Shown: positions 43,180 through 52,856 of the stretch, in pieces
Layout of the letters: the number at the start of each line of letters is the position of its first letter
Position numbering within the stretch: the first letter of the stretch is position 1
Assembly (NCBI GenBank): GCA_026706935.1
Contig: JAPOXV010000013.1
Span: forward strand, 186,001 to 250,000
Reading direction: 5' to 3'
Length of the DNA: 64,000 nucleotides
DNA from: Gammaproteobacteria bacterium
GTDB lineage: Bacteria; Pseudomonadota; Gammaproteobacteria; Pseudomonadales; Azotimanducaceae
The notes under the pieces: generated by a model
The model's input: the letters and a program-made list of their open reading frames with translations, nothing else
The model's database searches: none
What the model was told of the DNA's origin: nothing
Position numbers and translations under genes: made by a program

Positions 43180-44649
43180 TTATGGGATTCGTCCTTCGCT
43201 GCGAAGGAGGTGACCAAATCCGCCATTCACACACGATTTGCCATCCCAACTTAGACGGCCATTAACGAAGACCATATTTATGCCAGAGGCCACCTGCTTC
43301 GGTTCTTGGTAAGTAGCGGTATCCGCAACTTCCGACGGATCGAACACAACCAGATCAGCGCAAAAACCATGCTTCAGTGTCCCTCGTGAGCGTAAGCCAA
43401 AACGACTCGCGGGAAGACTCGTCATCTTTCGAATCGCTTCCTCAATCGAAAATAACTCTCGTTGAATCGCGTATCGCCGAATCACTCTGGGAAAGGTCCC
43501 CCAAAGGCGTGGATGAGGATGCTCGTCCATCGGTAATCCATCGGAGCCAATCATGGTGGAAGGGTGTTGAATGATGCGCTCAATATCGTCTTCGCTCATG
43601 AAGAAGTAACAAGCACCTGCAGGCGAGAGCTTTCTCGCTGCTTCTTTTTCACCGCAATGCCATTCCTGCGCGATGTCTCGTAAGTACCTGCCCGAAGTTC
43701 TCGGATGCGGAGTCGACCACGTGATGAGGATGGGTGTTTCCTCGCCAACGAGATCCGGATTGAGCACACTAGACGCTGCCTCGTATGGATACATATCGAC
43801 ACTGACATCTTGTGACATTCGTACGGAGTCGAACAGCGCTAACGTCTCTTTGCTCCTTCCCCAGTTTTTCTTCCCCGCACACTTGTGGTGCGAAATAAGA
43901 AGTGGAGTTCCACCCACACGAGCTGCCTCGAAAACTTCACGCATTGCATCAAGCACACCTTCATGTTCGTTACGCATGTGTGAGGCATAGATTCCGCCAT
44001 GTTCAGCAGTACTTTTAATGAGCGGGATGATCTCACTGTTGTCAGCCGCGCTTCCTATCTGATAGAAAACTCCGGACGATAGTCCGCTCGCACCCGACTT
44101 CATGCCTTCATCAACCATTTGCGTCATCGTGTTAATCTCACCAGGCTGTGCCAGTCGATCGACATCCCGCATCGCAGCAACACGAAGTGAACTGTGTCCG
44201 ATGAGAGCGACAACGTTGGTAATAGGCTTAGACGAATCGACGGCGTCAAAATACGACTGAAAATCCCCATATCTGAAGTCGGAAGGCGAGCCTAGCAGAT
44301 TGATCGGTTCAGGTACTTCCTGTGGATGATCTAGTGGCGCTAAACTCACGCCACAGTTACCTACGACAACGGTCGTGACACCTTGGCTGATTTTCGGTTC
44401 CATATGTTTATCTGACATGCACGCTTGGTCGTCATGAGTATGCGTGTCGATGAACCCGGGCGCAATATATAGACCGGCGACGTCCAATTCTTCCGCAGTG
44501 CGAGCACTCTTCAGCTCACCTATCGCTGCGATTCGATTACCTTTTATCGCTACATCCGCGACGTACGCATTTGTTCCGGTGCCGTCGATGAGAGTAGCTC
44601 CGCACAAGAGTGTGTCATATGGCGGAGGCGCGTTGGTTAATGTCGCCAT
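43180..44649 (-). CDS. N-acyl-D-amino-acid deacylase (D-aminoacylase)
   Basis: A 489-residue zinc amidohydrolase that releases D-amino acids from N-acyl-D-amino acids. The metal site is evident: IDTHTHDDQ (HxH) near residue 70, VVVGNCGVSLAPL with the metal-bridging cysteine, SHMRNE and ISHHKCAG with the two further histidines, and MIGSDGLPMDEHPHPRLWGTFPRV with the catalytic aspartate. All hallmark residues of the family are present. The protein has no signal peptide, so it acts in the cytoplasm, for example on peptidoglycan- or siderophore-derived acyl amino acids. It lies 46 bases after the GH109-like gene and is probably in its operon. Confidence 0.93.
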   Translation of the reverse strand: MATLTNAPPPYDTLLCGATLIDGTGTNAYVADVAIKGNRIAAIGELKSARTAEELDVAGLYIAPGFIDTHTHDDQACMSDKHMEPKISQGVTTVVVGNCGVSLAPLDHPQEVPEPINLLGSPSDFRYGDFQSYFDAVDSSKPITNVVALIGHSSLRVAAMRDVDRLAQPGEINTMTQMVDEGMKSGASGLSSGVFYQIGSAADNSEIIPLIKSTAEHGGIYASHMRNEHEGVLDAMREVFEAARVGGTPLLISHHKCAGKKNWGRSKETLALFDSVRMSQDVSVDMYPYEAASSVLNPDLVGEETPILITWSTPHPRTSGRYLRDIAQEWHCGEKEAARKLSPAGACYFFMSEDDIERIIQHPSTMIGSDGLPMDEHPHPRLWGTFPRVIRRYAIQRELFSIEEAIRKMTSLPASRFGLRSRGTLKHGFCADLVVFDPSEVADTATYQEPKQVASGINMVFVNGRLSWDGKSCVNGGFGHLLRSEGRIP

Positions 44650-44695
44650 CGATTCAATCAGACTCGGTCTCTAAGCCAGAGCTTTGATAGCTAAC

Positions 44696-46030
44696 TCACG
44701 CACCGCGTGTGAAATCCGGTATCGGTTTGCTATTACCAAGATCAGCTACCGACTCAGCACTGATTGGACTGATTACCGACCACGCTGCCGCATCGTAGAC
44801 ATTCTGATCCAGAGGTTCACCATTTCTTAGACAATCAACGATCCGCCAGCACATGAGAAAGTCCATCCCACCGTGTCCACCATGCTTCTCAGCGAGTTCG
44901 CGTGATGCCCGCCAAAGAGGATGTTCGTATTTGGCACGCCACTTCGTCATGTCGTAGTCCCACTCGTGGAACGAACCATCTCCCCCTTGCTCTAACGCAA
45001 TCCGATTCGGAAAACCTGCGAACACACCATTCGTACCTTGAATCAGGTTGTGTCTTGAATAAGGTCTTGGCGTCGTCGTGTCGTATTGCACCATGATCGT
45101 TCGTCCCAAACGAGTCTTGATCATGCTCGTATTGATATCACCGGTGATGTAGTCCAGCTGATTGCGCGAGTGTTCAGCGGGAAACTCGCGTCGCGCGTAC
45201 GCGGCTCTGCCTTTCGCTGGCGAGCTCATCGAACTGATGTATTCAAACCGATCCTCACGGTTGATGCCCATGTATTGGGCGATCGGACCGAGGCCATGGG
45301 TTGGATAGAGATTGCCGTTCCGCCGTGTGTGCCAATGCGTCCGCCACGAACCGGTCTTACGGTCAATCTCCTTCATTTGCCAGCGCAATTCGTGGATATA
45401 CGCCGCTTCACCATGCAAAAGTTCACCGAACACACCATTCCGCACCATATTGAGCACCATCATTTCGTCCCGTCCGTAGCAGACGTTTTCTAGCATCATG
45501 CAGTGCATCCGTGTGCGCTCTGCGGTATCGACGAGCTGCCACGCCTCTTCCACTGTCGTCACCGCAGGCACCTCGACGAACGCGTGCTTCCCACCCTCCA
45601 TTGCATCGACCGACATGATCGTATGCCAACGCCATGGTGTCGATATCACGACGATATCAACATCGTCTTGCTCTAGTAAACCGCGATACGCAAAGTCATC
45701 ACCCGTGTACGCTTTCGGTGTGGATTGGCGAAGTTCGGCGACGATACCCGTTGCTCGATCGAGTACTTCCTGATCCGTGTCACATATAGCGGTTACGACC
45801 GCACCTTCAATATTGCAGAAATGGTGGACAAAGCCGACGCCGCGTTCACCTACACCAATTAATCCAACGCGAACGACGTCGAGACTCGACGATGTCAAGT
45901 TTTTAACCGATTGCGCGGTCGCGGATCTAGGCGTCTGCTTCGACGCGGACGACGCCAACGAACTTAGTCCGGTCGCAGCACCAATAGCTAATGTAGTTTT
46001 CAAGAATGTACGACGATCGTGATCTCTCAT
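44696..46030 (-). CDS. Tat-exported Gfo/Idh/MocA (GH109-like) protein
   Basis: A protein of about 444 residues, the usual size of GH109 alpha-N-acetylgalactosaminidases, which use NAD for a redox-assisted hydrolysis. The ATG at 46030 is preceded by GGAG and is favoured over 46045. The N-terminus [20 protein letters not shown] is a Tat signal with its twin-arginine motif, so the folded enzyme is exported. A Rossmann motif follows ([19 protein letters not shown]), and the central block [44 protein letters not shown] is typical of this group. GH109 versus another exported Gfo/Idh dehydrogenase cannot be settled by eye. It heads the small operon with the deacylase. Confidence 0.82.
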   Translation of the reverse strand: MRDHDRRTFLKTTLAIGAATGLSSLASSASKQTPRSATAQSVKNLTSSSLDVVRVGLIGVGERGVGFVHHFCNIEGAVVTAICDTDQEVLDRATGIVAELRQSTPKAYTGDDFAYRGLLEQDDVDIVVISTPWRWHTIMSVDAMEGGKHAFVEVPAVTTVEEAWQLVDTAERTRMHCMMLENVCYGRDEMMVLNMVRNGVFGELLHGEAAYIHELRWQMKEIDRKTGSWRTHWHTRRNGNLYPTHGLGPIAQYMGINREDRFEYISSMSSPAKGRAAYARREFPAEHSRNQLDYITGDINTSMIKTRLGRTIMVQYDTTTPRPYSRHNLIQGTNGVFAGFPNRIALEQGGDGSFHEWDYDMTKWRAKYEHPLWRASRELAEKHGGHGGMDFLMCWRIVDCLRNGEPLDQNVYDAAAWSVISPISAESVADLGNSKPIPDFTRGA

Positions 46031-46125
46031 GTAGTTCAGCTCCAAGTCTGCACGCGCGTGTATTGAGGTTCCGCAGGAAGTAGAAAGAACTCGAATATTG
46101 CACCGATCATAAGGTTGCTCTTAGA

Positions 46126-49100
46126 TCACACGAGTGTCATCTGACGACCTACCAGACTTCTATACAAGCCGCCGTGATCGAGTAGTTCGCTGTGAGTGCC
46201 GATTTCCTTAACCCTTCCTGCGTCTAGCACGACAATCTGATCTGCATCGCGAACGGTCGAAAGGCGATGTGCGATGACAATTGTCGTTCGGTGCGTCATA
46301 AGTTCGTCGAGCGTGCGTCGAACAGCTTGTTCGTTCACCGCATCAAGATGTGAAGTCGCTTCGTCGAGAATAAGTACTTCTGCATCTTTGAGAAATGCCC
46401 GTGCGATCGCAACTCGCTGTCGCTGACCGCCCGAGAGACGCACACCTCGCTCGCCAACACGTGTGTCTAAACCATCTGGAAGGGAATCTACAAATGGTCG
46501 AAGCGAAGCCTGTTGAACCGCCTCATCGAGTTCTGCCACTGTCGCGTTTGGTTTCGCGATAAGCACGTTGGCCCTCAAGGTCTCGTTAAAGAGATAGGTG
46601 TCTTGCGTGACCAAGGCGATGCGTTCTCTGAGTTCATCTAGTTGGTACTCCCGCAGATCGTGACCATCGATCTTAATCGCACCCCCATTCGGATCCCAGA
46701 ACCGCATGAGCAAATGCGCAACCGTGGTTTTTCCGGCTCCCGAAGGTCCAACTAGTGCTAATGTCGAAGCCTTAGCGATGCTGAAACTGATACCGTCGAG
46801 CACATTCGGACCATCCGCGAAATAAGAAAAGTCAATGGCTTTCAACTCAATCTTGGCGTCATTGGCACTTTCCGAGTAGTGTACGCCTGCTCCATCGGTG
46901 ACCACTTCCACTTCACTATGAACCGCATGCAGCCGACGCGTCGCGCCTAACGTGTCAGCTAGCTGACGACCGATTTGAGAAATCTCGGAAACTGGCAGAA
47001 ACGCCGACATTGCTAGCAAAGTGAGCATCGGCAATAGTGCTGATTCCAAAATGCCCGATGACACTAGAAACGTTCCGGTAACGACGACGACAAGTCCTCC
47101 TAAACCCGTGACGATTTCTAGTATCGCGGTTTGTTTCGAAAGGTCAGCATAGAACGGCAAGCGGAGCTTCGTGTGACGTTCAATGCGTTCGACGAATTCA
47201 ACTGCACGTACATCCGATTGCTGGTATGCAAGGATTTCCGACAGTCCTTGGATGGTATCGACGGCGTGCGAACTTAAATCGCCGAACGCTTCTCGTGCAC
47301 GTGTACCCAATTCATCGATTCGTCGCCTGACTAAGAAAGGACTTATCGCTACGACTGCAAGAAAAGGTACGAGAACAAGAGCCAATTGCCAGCCAAACCA
47401 AAGTAGCGTGCTTACAACGACTGTAGGAACCAGCACCGCAACGATCGACGGAGCAACAGTATGAGCAAAGAAGTACTCCACCAATTCCACGTCATGCGAC
47501 GCCATACCGACCATATCTCCCGTACGTCGCCTAACGAGATAGGCTGGTGCTAAGCGTTCCAGTTTGTTGAACAAAGCGATACGCATTTCCGACAACATGC
47601 GAAACGCCATGTCATGTGCGGTCCATGATTCAAGCCAATGCAAGAATCCACTCAACGGCGCGACGATTGCAAGGGCGACTAGATATGGCGCGAAAGAACC
47701 ACCTTGCTTCACAGCCGCAACCGCAAGCGCACTTGTAACTCCGACGCCGATCAATGCAACTACCCGCGTGATCCCTAACGTTAATACGAGGGAGAACTTG
47801 CCTTTCCACGGAATGACATGTCGAATCAATTCCCGAAATACGCCACTCCAGCTCAAGTTCGTGCCCCGCACGATCGCATCTAATGGTTCGACATCCGTAG
47901 CCAAAGACTCGACTAGAAAATCCTCGATCGGCAGTTTTTCCGACGGTGGTACTTCGATATCACTTGCGACGTCCGTAGCGTCCGATACCGAGACTTCCTC
48001 TGCCTGAGCACCCATCAATTCGGAATAAATACCTCCCGCTTGTATCAGCGACCGATGGTCACCGACCTCTACGACAGCACCTTCATTGAGTACGACGATT
48101 CGATCCGCGGAAATGACACTTGAGAGGCGATGGGCGAATATCAGTGTCGTGCGGTTTTCCATGAGCCGGTCAAGCGCCGATTGAATGACAGCTTCGTTTT
48201 CTGCGTCTACTGCGGATAGCGCCTCATCAAGAATCAGGATCGGTGCGTCGCGCAACAAAGCACGTGCGATCGCGATTCGTTGCCGTTGACCACCAGAGAG
48301 CTTGATGCCTCGTTCACCGATGATCGTGTCGTATCCGTCGGGTAGTCTCGAAACAAACTCGTGAGCGTTCGCAGCGCGCACGCATGCTTCAATTTCCTTT
48401 GCCGAAGCGTCGGGATTACCGAAGGCGACATTGTCTCGGACACTGCCGTGAAATAGGTAACTGTCCTGATGGACCACGGCGATATTTGGATAAAGGTCGT
48501 CTGGTCGTAGATTGCTGACCTCTTGTCCGCCAAGACGTATGGTTCCTGCATCAGGATCGTAAAACCGTAAGAGCAGCTTCACGATCGTCGACTTCCCAGC
48601 ACCACTCGCGCCTACAAAACCGACCCTCTCTCCCGCGGCAACTTGAAACGAAAGTCCTGAATGAGCAGCACGTCTCCCACCTGGATAGTAGAACGATACG
48701 TCCTCGAACTCAACTGTCGGTTCGAGCGGATCGTCGACGATGATCGGATTCTCTGACGGTTCGATGCTTGGTTTCGCATCTAGTAACGTGAAGATGTCTT
48801 CAGCGGCTGAACGACTCATCATGCCATTGTGAAGCAACGCTCGTAGGTCTCGCTGTGGGCGAAATACTTCGATGCCGACCATCAATACGACGAGTAAAAC
48901 CTCAAGATCCATCTGCCCTTGAGAGACCCGCCACGCACCAAGTCCGAGTACTGCTGCCGTACCAACCGCGACACCTAAATCTGTGAGACCACGGTTGATC
49001 GCATTGGTAGCAAGAACCCACATCGTGGTGCGGAACACTTCGTGCGCTCGGTCCGCGAGTCGCCGTCCACGCGCTACGCTCTGGCCGAACGCCTTCAATG

Positions 49101-49719
49101 TGAATAGCCCTTGGATCGCATCTAAAAATTCCGCCGCGAATGTTCGGTATGCGGTTGAACGTCGCAGGCTGCTCTTCATTTCGTAACGCTGGAATGACAT
49201 CGGTGCGACTAGCGTGAACATGGCAAAGCCAAACATCAATGCGGCAAGCTGAAAATCAAAGAAGGCTAATGACCCGAGAACGATTAGCGGCGTGATCAAT
49301 GCAATCAACAGCTGCGGCAGATACTGTCCAAAATAGGTCTCAAGTTGTTCGACGCTATCGATTAACGAGATCATGACAGCGCCAGTTCGTTCAAGCCCAA
49401 AGTGGGCGGGACCGAGAGCTAATACCTTGCCGTATAGCTGCTTCCGAAGTGCCATCTGTACACGTATCGCGGTACGATGGGCAACCATCGTTCGCAGATG
49501 CTCGAGAACGCCCCGCAGCAGCATCACCGTCGCAACTGCGATGCACGGCAGGCTCAAGTCCGCCATCGTGTCACCGGCGAAGACTCGTGCGAGCAGCCAA
49601 CCAAGTAACGCTAGTCGGCCAATCCCAACTAGCGATGAGAGAATTCCCACACATACCGTCATCGCTATCCGTAAGCGAGAGCCGTATGTAAACTGCCAAA
49701 GGCGAGGATCAAACAGCAT
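46126..49719 (-). CDS. Fused tandem ABC exporter (TMD-NBD-TMD-NBD)
   Basis: At 1197 residues this is a complete ABC exporter in one chain, equal to two half-transporters. First half: six helices to about residue 310, then Walker A GASGAGKST, signature LSGGQRQRIAIARALL, Walker B ILILDEALSAVD and switch histidine FAHRLSSV. Second half: six helices from about 640, Walker A GPSGAGKTT, signature LSGGQRQRVAIARAFL, Walker B VLILDEATSHLD and switch histidine IAHRLSTV. The two halves are separated by a linker of about 50 residues rich in acidic residues (ATDVASDIEVPPSEKLPIED). The domain order and sequence style resemble a CydD-CydC fusion. All catalytic residues look intact in both halves. It lies alone, divergent from the PhyH gene at 49.85 kb. 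Confidence 0.9.
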   Translation of the reverse strand: MLFDPRLWQFTYGSRLRIAMTVCVGILSSLVGIGRLALLGWLLARVFAGDTMADLSLPCIAVATVMLLRGVLEHLRTMVAHRTAIRVQMALRKQLYGKVLALGPAHFGLERTGAVMISLIDSVEQLETYFGQYLPQLLIALITPLIVLGSLAFFDFQLAALMFGFAMFTLVAPMSFQRYEMKSSLRRSTAYRTFAAEFLDAIQGLFTLKAFGQSVARGRRLADRAHEVFRTTMWVLATNAINRGLTDLGVAVGTAAVLGLGAWRVSQGQMDLEVLLVVLMVGIEVFRPQRDLRALLHNGMMSRSAAEDIFTLLDAKPSIEPSENPIIVDDPLEPTVEFEDVSFYYPGGRRAAHSGLSFQVAAGERVGFVGASGAGKSTIVKLLLRFYDPDAGTIRLGGQEVSNLRPDDLYPNIAVVHQDSYLFHGSVRDNVAFGNPDASAKEIEACVRAANAHEFVSRLPDGYDTIIGERGIKLSGGQRQRIAIARALLRDAPILILDEALSAVDAENEAVIQSALDRLMENRTTLIFAHRLSSVISADRIVVLNEGAVVEVGDHRSLIQAGGIYSELMGAQAEEVSVSDATDVASDIEVPPSEKLPIEDFLVESLATDVEPLDAIVRGTNLSWSGVFRELIRHVIPWKGKFSLVLTLGITRVVALIGVGVTSALAVAAVKQGGSFAPYLVALAIVAPLSGFLHWLESWTAHDMAFRMLSEMRIALFNKLERLAPAYLVRRRTGDMVGMASHDVELVEYFFAHTVAPSIVAVLVPTVVVSTLLWFGWQLALVLVPFLAVVAISPFLVRRRIDELGTRAREAFGDLSSHAVDTIQGLSEILAYQQSDVRAVEFVERIERHTKLRLPFYADLSKQTAILEIVTGLGGLVVVVTGTFLVSSGILESALLPMLTLLAMSAFLPVSEISQIGRQLADTLGATRRLHAVHSEVEVVTDGAGVHYSESANDAKIELKAIDFSYFADGPNVLDGISFSIAKASTLALVGPSGAGKTTVAHLLMRFWDPNGGAIKIDGHDLREYQLDELRERIALVTQDTYLFNETLRANVLIAKPNATVAELDEAVQQASLRPFVDSLPDGLDTRVGERGVRLSGGQRQRVAIARAFLKDAEVLILDEATSHLDAVNEQAVRRTLDELMTHRTTIVIAHRLSTVRDADQIVVLDAGRVKEIGTHSELLDHGGLYRSLVGRQMTLV

Positions 49720-49851
49720 CTAACGTATGTCGAGGTTTCAGATTGATGTTAGGTTGCAGGATGATAGTGTGTTCACCCTTACGCACTCTGACTAATAAAA
49801 AACAAGCAGTGGTCCGATGTCAAACGTCCCTTTTCTACCAGGTTTCGATCC

Positions 49852-50598
49852 TTGATCGAATCAGCACGACTAACTGAACTCCAAGTTCTCGGCTACACCG
49901 TCATCGAGGACGTCCTTGACGCCTCGGAAGCCCAGGCGATGCGAGACTTCGTCGTCGAGAAGGCATTTTCAATAGGAGTGGAGCACAGGCATCGCGGTAC
50001 GGCACGTCATTTGGCGAACCTCGTCACACTAGATCCAATGTTTCTACCGACAATCGACCACAATGCGGTATTACCTTACATCGAAGCGATGATGGGGAAT
50101 AACCTGATTTTGGGATCGCTAAGCGCTCGAGTCGTACGTCCCGGCGAAGGTAAGCAGACATTACACAGTGATGTACCAATCAAGATGCATCGATATGGCA
50201 ACGACGCACCATTAATGATGAACACTGTGTGGGCGCTATCTGACCTCAATCCCGACAACGGCGGTACCCGTCTCGTACCTGGTAGCCATCAGAGTCACCT
50301 GTTCGAACCTCCTGACGGATTGGCATTACCGCACGAAATGCAACCTACGTTACGCGCGGGATCAGTCGTGATCTTTCACGGTCAGACCTGGCACGGCGGT
50401 GGCGCAAACAACACCGACGAATTACGTACCGCGATGTTCGGACACTATCGAAATGGTGAGTGGCTTCGCTTTCAGTGTGATCCGCACGATGGGTTCAAAT
50501 CTGAGTGGCTGGCACAAATGACAACGAGACAAAAGGAACTTTTGAGAATGACCAACGGTATCGATCACAGGCACGGCGCTGATTTCTATGAGCGGTAA
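49852..50598 (+). CDS. PhyH-family dioxygenase, uncertain start
   Basis: A 248-residue phytanoyl-CoA-dioxygenase-type enzyme. The iron-binding HxD is in KQTLHSDVPIKMH near residue 104 and the distal histidine in GQTWHGGGANNTDELRTAMF near 181. The best in-frame start is a TTG at 49852 (MIESARLTELQVLGYTVIED), which overlaps the stop of a 12-codon ATG frame at 49817 reading MSNVPFLPGFDP. That short frame looks like a natural N-terminus of such enzymes, so either a one-base frameshift separates them or a coupled leader is used. It is followed by the flavin oxidoreductase gene 50 bases downstream. The substrate is unknown. Confidence 0.82.
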   Translation: MIESARLTELQVLGYTVIEDVLDASEAQAMRDFVVEKAFSIGVEHRHRGTARHLANLVTLDPMFLPTIDHNAVLPYIEAMMGNNLILGSLSARVVRPGEGKQTLHSDVPIKMHRYGNDAPLMMNTVWALSDLNPDNGGTRLVPGSHQSHLFEPPDGLALPHEMQPTLRAGSVVIFHGQTWHGGGANNTDELRTAMFGHYRNGEWLRFQCDPHDGFKSEWLAQMTTRQKELLRMTNGIDHRHGADFYER

Positions 50599-50648
50599 TC
50601 CTGTTGATCGATTCCCGAGCAGCGCTTATATTGATCGAGTGAATAAAC

Positions 50649-51131
50649 ATGAGCGATGAGCCCACCCGTACTCGACTCAAACTACCCACAGCCTATGGCG
50701 CACCTCTTGATTCTCCTCTCTTGGACTGGTCAACTGTCGTCGAACGGCTTCAAAAAGCCGAGCGATACTGGTTAGCCACAGCCGATCATCACGCCGCTCC
50801 GATCTCTCGTCCACTTGACGGCGTTTGGCTAGACAACGCGTTCTACTTCGGAGGTGATCCTGCGACACGCTGGCGACGCAATCTCGCGAAAAACTCTCGT
50901 GCATGTTTGTCAGTAGATGACACGACCAATCCTGTGATCGTTGAAGGCTTGGTGTTCATCGCGCCTTTGGATGAAGAGCTCGCCTTCACCGTCGCTGAAG
51001 TCACGCAAGCGAAATATGGGTGGGGTTCAGTCGAACAGTTCAAGAATGAAACATGTGTGTTTCGTCCGCTTCGTTGTATCGCATGGATTGGACTATTTCA
51101 AAATGCGACGAGGTTTCAATTCAGGGACTAA
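50649..51131 (+). CDS. Pyridoxamine-5'-phosphate-oxidase-like flavoprotein
   Basis: A 160-residue split-barrel protein of the PNPOx-like FMN group. The fold is visible in WSTVVERLQKAERYWLATADHHAAPISRPLDGVWLDNAFYFGG and in RWRRNLAKNSRACLSVDDTTNPVIVEGLVFIAPLD. Such proteins bind FMN or F420-like cofactors and reduce small molecules; the true function of this one is open. It is 50 bases downstream of the PhyH gene at 49.85 kb on the same strand and may share its transcript. It ends with FQNATRFQFRD, a family-like C-terminus. No membrane segment is present. Confidence 0.85.
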   Translation: MSDEPTRTRLKLPTAYGAPLDSPLLDWSTVVERLQKAERYWLATADHHAAPISRPLDGVWLDNAFYFGGDPATRWRRNLAKNSRACLSVDDTTNPVIVEGLVFIAPLDEELAFTVAEVTQAKYGWGSVEQFKNETCVFRPLRCIAWIGLFQNATRFQFRD

Positions 51132-51242
51132 AGCCCTCTCGCGACGCTTAAATCCGTTATTCAGCTAATTCACTCGCTCTAAGCAACTGTAGTCGTCAGG
51201 CCAGATCGTTGACCAAAGGTAATAAAAAACGCTACCGCTGCT

Positions 51243-52001
51243 CTAAATCACGCTAGGTATTAATGCTGCTTTATTCTTCGGAAATGATTCGAAGTTTTCA
51301 CGATACCAATCTCTTCGCCACAGTGCTCGTGGAACCAAATTAGCGATCGTCCAAAGCGCGAAAGCAAGTCCTGGCAGACACCAAGTCAGTAACGCGAAAC
51401 CAATCCACTCAATGATCTCACCGGCAAGATTAGGGCAGCAAACGTATTTAAATGGACCTCCCGAAGGAACGACACGATCGTCGGGCGCTTCGCGACGTAG
51501 TCGTCGCATTCGGTAGTCGCTCCAAACGTTGAGCTTCGCACCGATGATAAAGAGCAGGATTCCGATGATGGCTCGCGGATCTAGCAACCACTGAGCTGGA
51601 TAGTCAGCAGCGTATGCCATATACCAACCTAACAAACCACCGTTGATTAGATTGAAGCTGATCGACGACATGAGCAGAGACATGGAGACTTTGCCGTTGG
51701 GTTTCGGAATTAACCAACACCAAATCAAACTCCTGTGCCCGTAATGCAGAAGCCAAAGAGCAAGAGCGATATCACCAACAAGGTGATGATTCCCAACCAC
51801 TAGATAAATAAGTGGATACGTAAGTAACGCGGGTAGTTCGTAAATAAACCAACCCCACCTCGCATCCATCTGGGTTCCGAGTCCGCTCGTGCCCAATCTA
51901 CCGACCGGATCCCATCTGAGCAAACCAACGACCAGGGTAGGAAACGCGCCTAACGCCCAGACTACGCATATGACCGTCAGTAGTGATGGTGTCTGACTCA
52001 T
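51243..52001 (-). CDS. Steroid 5-alpha-reductase-like membrane enzyme
   Basis: A 252-residue membrane protein of the 3-oxo-5-alpha-steroid 4-dehydrogenase (SRD5A) family. Six to seven hydrophobic helices are spread along the chain. The C-terminal signature is clear: FKYVCCPNLAGEIIEWIGFALLTWCLPGLAFALWTIANLVPRALWRRDWYRENF, corresponding to the family's NADPH-binding end with the PN...GE...EW pattern. In animals and plants this family reduces the C4-C5 double bond of steroids or enoyl lipids; in bacteria its substrate is not established. It lies 40 bases before the membrane gene on its right and is probably co-transcribed with it. The window also holds a sterol C14-reductase-like gene near its end. 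Confidence 0.85.
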   Translation of the reverse strand: MSQTPSLLTVICVVWALGAFPTLVVGLLRWDPVGRLGTSGLGTQMDARWGWFIYELPALLTYPLIYLVVGNHHLVGDIALALWLLHYGHRSLIWCWLIPKPNGKVSMSLLMSSISFNLINGGLLGWYMAYAADYPAQWLLDPRAIIGILLFIIGAKLNVWSDYRMRRLRREAPDDRVVPSGGPFKYVCCPNLAGEIIEWIGFALLTWCLPGLAFALWTIANLVPRALWRRDWYRENFESFPKNKAALIPSVI

Positions 52002-52041
52002 ACTTAAACCACTCGGACGAGCTTCGAGTTCTAACGCGGGA

Positions 52042-52713
52042 TCAGAACCCTAATACGCTGTAGTTCCGATCAAGAATGAGATTTATCGAAACGTAAAACC
52101 CAAGCACGGCACATGCAATCCAACCACCGTTTATCACCCAAATAAAAAGAATTGCGTCAGACGTTGAGACCGACTTATAGTGCCCACCGACATAGAAACT
52201 AGCCGAGTACTGAATCGTGCCAAAGATCCATTGATAGAAGAGTGCGATTCCGATCACGCCTGTAATAAAAGGCGGTACAAACGGCGCGGCAAACGTCACT
52301 AGTAATAAAACTGACGGTATGAACGTCCAGAAGCCATTCCAAATATCGGTATTGAAACCACAAGACGTTTTGTCCGTATAAGCAGGATCGGTTAATGAGT
52401 AAACGGAGTAGATTTCGGACCAAAAAGTCGCTGAGAAGAGTTGTGCCGCCGAAATTCGTGTATTCATAAACGCACGAGACCCCGACGCGCCTATTCTCTC
52501 ACCTTGTTCACGCCAATATTCGACACGTGTACCGACATAGTCGCGACGGGCGAATAGACACCATTGCCAGAAACATACCAAGATATTCACAGCTAGGAAG
52601 ATGGTGAGTACTACATGAATAGTGTCGAACGAACCGAAGTAAGCAAATCGATAACCGATCGCAACACCTGCGACAACTATGAGAAACGAGACTAATAGAG
52701 ACCAAACTGGCAT
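52042..52713 (-). CDS. Integral membrane protein of unknown function
   Basis: A 223-residue membrane protein with about five hydrophobic helices: residues 3-24, 30-52, 130-150, 155-172 and 190-213. A polar loop of some 70 residues lies between the second and third helix and contains FWSEIYSVYSLTDPAYTDKTSCGF, the part most likely to be conserved. I recognise no family. It is the first gene of a probable two-gene operon with the steroid-reductase-like gene (40 bases apart), which suggests a role in the same lipid or isoprenoid pathway. The ATG at 52713 is a reasonable start. This is context-based inference only. Confidence 0.65.
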   Translation of the reverse strand: MPVWSLLVSFLIVVAGVAIGYRFAYFGSFDTIHVVLTIFLAVNILVCFWQWCLFARRDYVGTRVEYWREQGERIGASGSRAFMNTRISAAQLFSATFWSEIYSVYSLTDPAYTDKTSCGFNTDIWNGFWTFIPSVLLLVTFAAPFVPPFITGVIGIALFYQWIFGTIQYSASFYVGGHYKSVSTSDAILFIWVINGGWIACAVLGFYVSINLILDRNYSVLGF

Positions 52714-52856
52714 GTGGAAGACCGACTAAATTTTCAGGATTTTAGCGATTGCCTTGTTTTTATCAGTGTTTCCGAATGCTGTATCCAAGTATTAGATTTG
52801 AGCTGATAGAGTCCTTACTTCGCGATTGCCTCCCGGATGAATATTGAGATTTACGT

